Part shown: piece after piece, positions 32,131 to 34,845 of the stretch
Position numbering within the stretch: the stretch's first letter is position 1
Layout of the letters: each line of letters begins with the position of its first letter
Assembly: GCA_946546825.1 (NCBI GenBank)
Contig: CAMNOK010000011.1
Location: forward strand, 1 to 34,845
Length of the DNA: 34,845 nt
Direction of reading: 5' to 3'
Origin: an uncultured bacterium
GTDB lineage: Bacteria > Bacteroidota > Bacteroidia > Bacteroidales > Bacteroidaceae
Program-made: the position numbers and the translations under genes
Notes under the pieces: model-generated
What the model was told of the DNA's origin: nothing
The model's input: only the letters and a program-made list of their open reading frames with translations
Databases searched by the model: none

Positions 32131-33024
32131 ATGAAAAAGATAGGTACAATATTGTTAGTAATAGCAGCACTAAGCCTATTAGGTGCTTTGTTTTCTGCTG
32201 GGCGGGATACTGATACTGCCGGTGGCAGATTTATGGGTGCGCTCATATTGGGTAGCATAGGTTTTCTTCTTTTGTACTTGGGGAATAAAAAGGAGAACAC
32301 CAAATCAGAGAATAGTTATCGCACTACAAATCAAAATCATGTTTCTGCACCACAAGAAAGTTTTTGGCAAAGATATAAGCGCCTTAACCCCACTAAGGCA
32401 TGTGCCATTGAGAGTATAACGGGAAGAAATATGGCTATGCAGAGTGATAAAGATGCACAAGAGTTAGTTTCTTCTATGGAGAGATGGGCAAAGAACATTG
32501 GCTGTCAGATAAATGACATAAAGACTGAGTTCCTGCAAAGTTATCAATCCGCATTTGATAATGCTGATACGAAAGAAATTTTAGAACATTTGAAGAATGT
32601 TAAACTAAGAGAAGAAGCTAATCGCTTCAATATCTCCATGCAGAATACTTGTACGCATTTTATGATTAAGTGGCTCACAGAAGATTTGCGAAAAGAATCT
32701 CCACAACCTGCTAATAATCAAATTAAAACTCGCAATAAAATGTCCGCAAGGGATTTGGTTATAAGTGAAAACGCTTCATTGAAATTTGTGGAAAATCCCA
32801 ATACGGGGAAAATATTCTTCACCTGTGGTAGTAAAAAGGGATATGTAAGCCCTGCGGCATTAGAGCACATGGAGCAAGGAAAACTTGATGATTTCTGTTA
32901 TGCAGAAGTGACTATGGATGGTAAAACTTATATACCATGCCTCATGCTTGTTAATAAGCCAACAGAAAAGGTTGTGCGCTCTTTTGATGTAAAGAGAGCG
33001 GACAATGATGATTTACCCTTTTAA
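32131..33024 (+). CDS. Unknown membrane-anchored protein, gene 1 of a three-gene cassette
   Basis: 297 residues. Two hydrophobic segments at about 4-22 (IGTILLVIAALSLLGALFS) and 35-51 (FMGALILGSIGFLLLYLG), then a hydrophilic linker, a helical middle (about 75-190) with paired helices (DAQELVSSMERWAKNIGCQI; FLQSYQSAFDNADTKEILEH), and a C-terminal domain (about 205-285) with FVENPNTGKIFFTCGSKKGY and AEVTMDGKTYIPCLMLVNKP, rich in beta strands. I recognise no family. Base composition is AT-richer than the capsule genes, in line with transfer. It lies downstream of a broken integrase. A role in a defence or stress island is only a guess. Confidence 0.75.
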   Translation: MKKIGTILLVIAALSLLGALFSAGRDTDTAGGRFMGALILGSIGFLLLYLGNKKENTKSENSYRTTNQNHVSAPQESFWQRYKRLNPTKACAIESITGRNMAMQSDKDAQELVSSMERWAKNIGCQINDIKTEFLQSYQSAFDNADTKEILEHLKNVKLREEANRFNISMQNTCTHFMIKWLTEDLRKESPQPANNQIKTRNKMSARDLVISENASLKFVENPNTGKIFFTCGSKKGYVSPAALEHMEQGKLDDFCYAEVTMDGKTYIPCLMLVNKPTEKVVRSFDVKRADNDDLPF

Positions 33025-33035
33025 CGAAGATAAGT

Positions 33036-33269
33036 ATGAACACATTTGAAATTGTTTGGGCAGTTATATGGGCTATTATTTTCATGGTAATGATAGTCAT
33101 TCCACTTTTTTTGTTGATAGCAGTACTTGTGAAGAATGAAATTGACAAGGGAGGGAAAGAAAGCACAGGAATAGTAGAGTGGATTATCGCCATACTTGTT
33201 GCTTGTGCCATCTTTTATGCTCTATTCTTTGCTGATGAGTGCAACTTTGACCACTTTAGGCATACATGA
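33036..33269 (+). CDS. Unknown small membrane protein, gene 2 of a three-gene cassette
   Basis: 77 residues with two hydrophobic segments: about 5-28 (IVWAVIWAIIFMVMIVIPLF) and about 50-68 (EWIIAILVACAIFYALFF), joined by a charged loop (VKNEIDKGGKESTG). It starts 11 bases after gene 1 and ends 3 bases before gene 3, so co-transcription is very likely. No family recognised. Confidence 0.7.
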   Translation: MNTFEIVWAVIWAIIFMVMIVIPLFLLIAVLVKNEIDKGGKESTGIVEWIIAILVACAIFYALFFADECNFDHFRHT

Positions 33270-33272
33270 AAG

Positions 33273-34433
33273 ATGAACGCATTAGATTACATATTAGCAA
33301 ATTATCAACAAGAGAAATACCAAGAAAACCTTGCTGAAAGAACTGTGTTGAGGGCTTTAGTGCATACGCTCAACAAGGAAGAACTGCTTATACTTCAGAA
33401 GAAATTGAAGCGTGGTTCTTCCAAATGGAGCGTAGGCAAGGGGCTTTATGAGGAAGCAATTAAAGTCTTGGGCAAGATACAACCACATAAGAATGAAAGC
33501 ATTTCTGCCCTATTGAAAGCCTTTACTGATAAACAGAGTGGTTTAGTTGCTGAAACAAGGGTAGAACTGCGAGATAGATTTGGCAAGCAATCATTTCTGA
33601 CACAACGAAAGATACTGAAAGCGATGCTCCATGCTTCAAAACAAGATAGGATGTGGGCATATAATCGGTTGAACTATAGTTGGGATGGTTTCTTTTTTGA
33701 AGATGTACAAGACTTGTGGGAACAATACCACGAAAAAGAATGTGGTACAGTGGTTATAAAGCACTTCCCAAAGGAATATGTATATGATAATTTGTCCGCA
33801 TTAGATATACAAGGCAACTACACAAATCTTTGCATCAAGTTAATACATTACCCAAAGTTCCAGATAGATAAGGAAAGACTAAAAGAAGTACCTGTATTTC
33901 ATGGCAGCCCTGAAGTAGAGTATCTCTACGTTTTAGCGAAATCAAAAAGTAAGATAGAAAAAGGAGAAGCCACACGAACATTGTTTAATCAGATGGCTGT
34001 ATTTATCAACATAGTTAAGACTCCACCCCAATTTATAGGCAACAGGGCATACAACTTTGAACGTCAGATAGAAGATGGGAATGTTACCACCAAGCATCTT
34101 GAATTCGTATCTTGCGTCCTCTGGTGCATGGGTGAGCTGGGCTTGGTAGAAGAACTGATTGCTTTTGAGGAATGGGACAACATGGTTAGAATAAAGTTCT
34201 TGGGAAGTGAGGAACTTCAATATATGGGGAATGCCTATTCTTCTGAAGAAGAAAAGGAGTTGTGGCACCTCTTTCTTCAGACTATCACAGAATGTTTGCC
34301 GACAGAATATCAGCAGTTGGTTCAAGTGAAGTGTTCCTCAACCCCAAAGCCAACAAAGGAGGATTTGCTTAACAACAACCCTGCTCTTAATTCTCTTGTG
34401 GAGAAACTTGGGTTAGAAATTGTACGATACTAA
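33273..34433 (+). CDS. Unknown soluble protein, gene 3 of a three-gene cassette
   Basis: 386 residues, no signal peptide or membrane segment. The sequence is mostly helical, with alternating amphipathic helices (LAERTVLRALVHTLNKEELL; YEEAIKVLGKIQPHKNESIS; TQRKILKAMLHASKQDRMWA; FVSCVLWCMGELGLVEELIA) that suggest a helical-repeat or scaffold fold. No catalytic motif is recognised. It follows the small membrane protein by 3 bases. Together the three genes give two membrane proteins and a cytosolic helical partner. Function unknown. Confidence 0.75.
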   Translation: MNALDYILANYQQEKYQENLAERTVLRALVHTLNKEELLILQKKLKRGSSKWSVGKGLYEEAIKVLGKIQPHKNESISALLKAFTDKQSGLVAETRVELRDRFGKQSFLTQRKILKAMLHASKQDRMWAYNRLNYSWDGFFFEDVQDLWEQYHEKECGTVVIKHFPKEYVYDNLSALDIQGNYTNLCIKLIHYPKFQIDKERLKEVPVFHGSPEVEYLYVLAKSKSKIEKGEATRTLFNQMAVFINIVKTPPQFIGNRAYNFERQIEDGNVTTKHLEFVSCVLWCMGELGLVEELIAFEEWDNMVRIKFLGSEELQYMGNAYSSEEEKELWHLFLQTITECLPTEYQQLVQVKCSSTPKPTKEDLLNNNPALNSLVEKLGLEIVRY

Positions 34434-34454
34434 AAACAAAGAGGAAAAAATAAT

Positions 34455-34495
34455 CAGTTACCCTGCTTACCTTGTGAATGGTAAGAGGGTAACTG
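34455..34495. terminator. Long hairpin after the three-gene cassette
   Basis: CAGTTACCCT (34455-34464) pairs with AGGGTAACTG (34486-34495), and inside it CTTACC pairs with GGTAAG. On the plus strand it is not followed by a T-run, but on the minus strand it is followed by ATTATTTTTT. It therefore works best as a terminator for minus-strand transcription, and may serve both sides. Confidence 0.65.
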
Positions 34496-34510
34496 AAAAT
34501 TCAAAGTTAT

Positions 34511-34765
34511 TCAAATTCTGTGTTTTTTCTCCTTTACCAAATATCCATAAACCCCATTCCTTTTCACTCTTTCAAATTTCATGTCCCTAAGAATGCGACC
34601 CAAAACTTGAATGGAAAGCGACTTAAATCCTGTTTTCAGAACCAAAGCCTGCAATATCTGTGTAGTTTGGAGGAAAGAGGTTTCTTCCCCTGCATGACAT
34701 GGTTCAAAATGTGCAGCTAAAGCTTTTTCTTCAACAGATATATACCTAAACTGGGCATAACAGTT
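34511..34765 (-). pseudogene. C-terminal remnant of a VapE/DUF3874-like mobile-element protein
   Basis: On the minus strand a frame without start codon, bounded by a stop at 34769-34771 and ending at 34511, reads RYISVEEKALAAHFEPCHAG, then TQILQALVLKTGFKSLSIQV and LGRILRDMKFERVKRNGVYG. This resembles the last domain of Bacteroidetes VirE/VapE-type helicase-primase proteins (L.A..I...L......LG..L..LG..R.....G..Y.V). The rest of the gene is missing. Such genes occur on prophages and integrative elements, which fits the broken integrase nearby. Confidence 0.5.
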
Positions 34766-34768
34766 TCT

Positions 34769-34845
34769 TCATACTATTGGCTCCAGATAGTTTATTTTCT
34801 TTCCTGTTTTCTCAGCGTAGTCAATTTCACTTCTGGTACTTTCCC
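34769..34845 (-). pseudogene. 3' end of an unidentified gene at the window edge
   Basis: The minus strand is open from the window edge to a stop at 34769-34771 and encodes STRSEIDYAEKTGKKINYLE, then PIV. The pattern of a basic/acidic helix followed by GKKxxYLEP is reminiscent of the end of small nucleotide-binding (SLOG/DUF4406-like) proteins of mobile elements. The stop is in the same frame as, and directly before, the VapE-like tail. The rest is outside the window, so it may be a normal gene end. Confidence 0.4.

Noticed and set aside
31919..32134. 71-codon plus-strand frame before the three-gene cassette
   Set aside because: No recognisable features, runs into the next gene start, and covers a hairpin; codon use is not convincing.

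Overview
The window looks like a piece of a Bacteroidales chromosome, most likely Prevotella or a close relative. The grounds are: promoters of the Bacteroidetes type (TTTG, then 19-21 bases, then TAnnTTTG), a Wza/Wzz/EpsG/Wzi capsule toolkit in Bacteroidetes style, a WbsX glycosyltransferase, DUF4838 and DUF4886 proteins, an AAA-ATPase/PD-(D/E)XK protein of the kind common in gut Bacteroidetes, and a tmRNA whose tag ends in YALAA. No species can be fixed from this alone.

Layout. (1) Positions 1-929, minus: the 5' part of a secreted Ser/Gly/Asn-rich protein with 10-residue tandem repeats, running off the window. (2) 1150-4288: Wzi-like capsule assembly protein, an overlapping lipoprotein, and a WecA-type initiating transferase on the opposite strand. 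(3) 4289-11587: a heavily rearranged stretch. It holds an AAA-ATPase/nuclease cassette, a secreted DUF4838 protein, a GT2 glycosyltransferase, an unknown two-gene cassette and an epimerase. Between them lie gene debris: two partial copies of wecA plus its leader sharing the same internal deletion, a 5' and a 3' scrap of GT2 genes, and the tail of a GT4. (4) 11588-23353, minus: the main capsule/exopolysaccharide operon, transcribed from a strong-looking promoter at 23421-23452: WbaP-like transferase, Wza-like exporter, Wzz, EpsG polymerase, Wzx flippase, acyltransferase, DUF4886 lipoprotein, WbsX, WecB epimerase, GT4. (5) 23459-30678: sugar-nucleotide supply. A minus-strand set (galacturonokinase-like GHMP kinase, UDP-glucuronate 4-epimerase-like protein, nucleotidyltransferase) diverges from a plus-strand set (Ugd dehydrogenase, RmlC, RmlD, RmlB). 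(6) 30909-31304: tmRNA, followed by a terminator, clustered GTTGGACT repeats, a truncated tyrosine integrase, an unknown three-gene cassette (32131-34433), and tails of mobile-element genes at the window end. This is probably the remnant of an island integrated at ssrA.

How it works together. Ugd and the 4-epimerase would supply UDP-GlcA and UDP-GalA; the kinase and nucleotidyltransferase could add a salvage route from free uronic acid (inference). RmlBCD supplies dTDP-rhamnose, though no obvious rmlA is present. WecB supplies ManNAc. WecA-like or WbaP-like enzymes start the lipid-linked repeat unit, glycosyltransferases extend it, Wzx flips it, EpsG polymerises it, Wzz sets length, Wza exports it, and Wzi helps surface assembly.

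The most notable points are the repeated wecA/leader fragments, the two unknown cassettes (9401-10340 and 32131-34433), the palindromic repeat inserted in frame in WecB, and the galacturonokinase-like gene.
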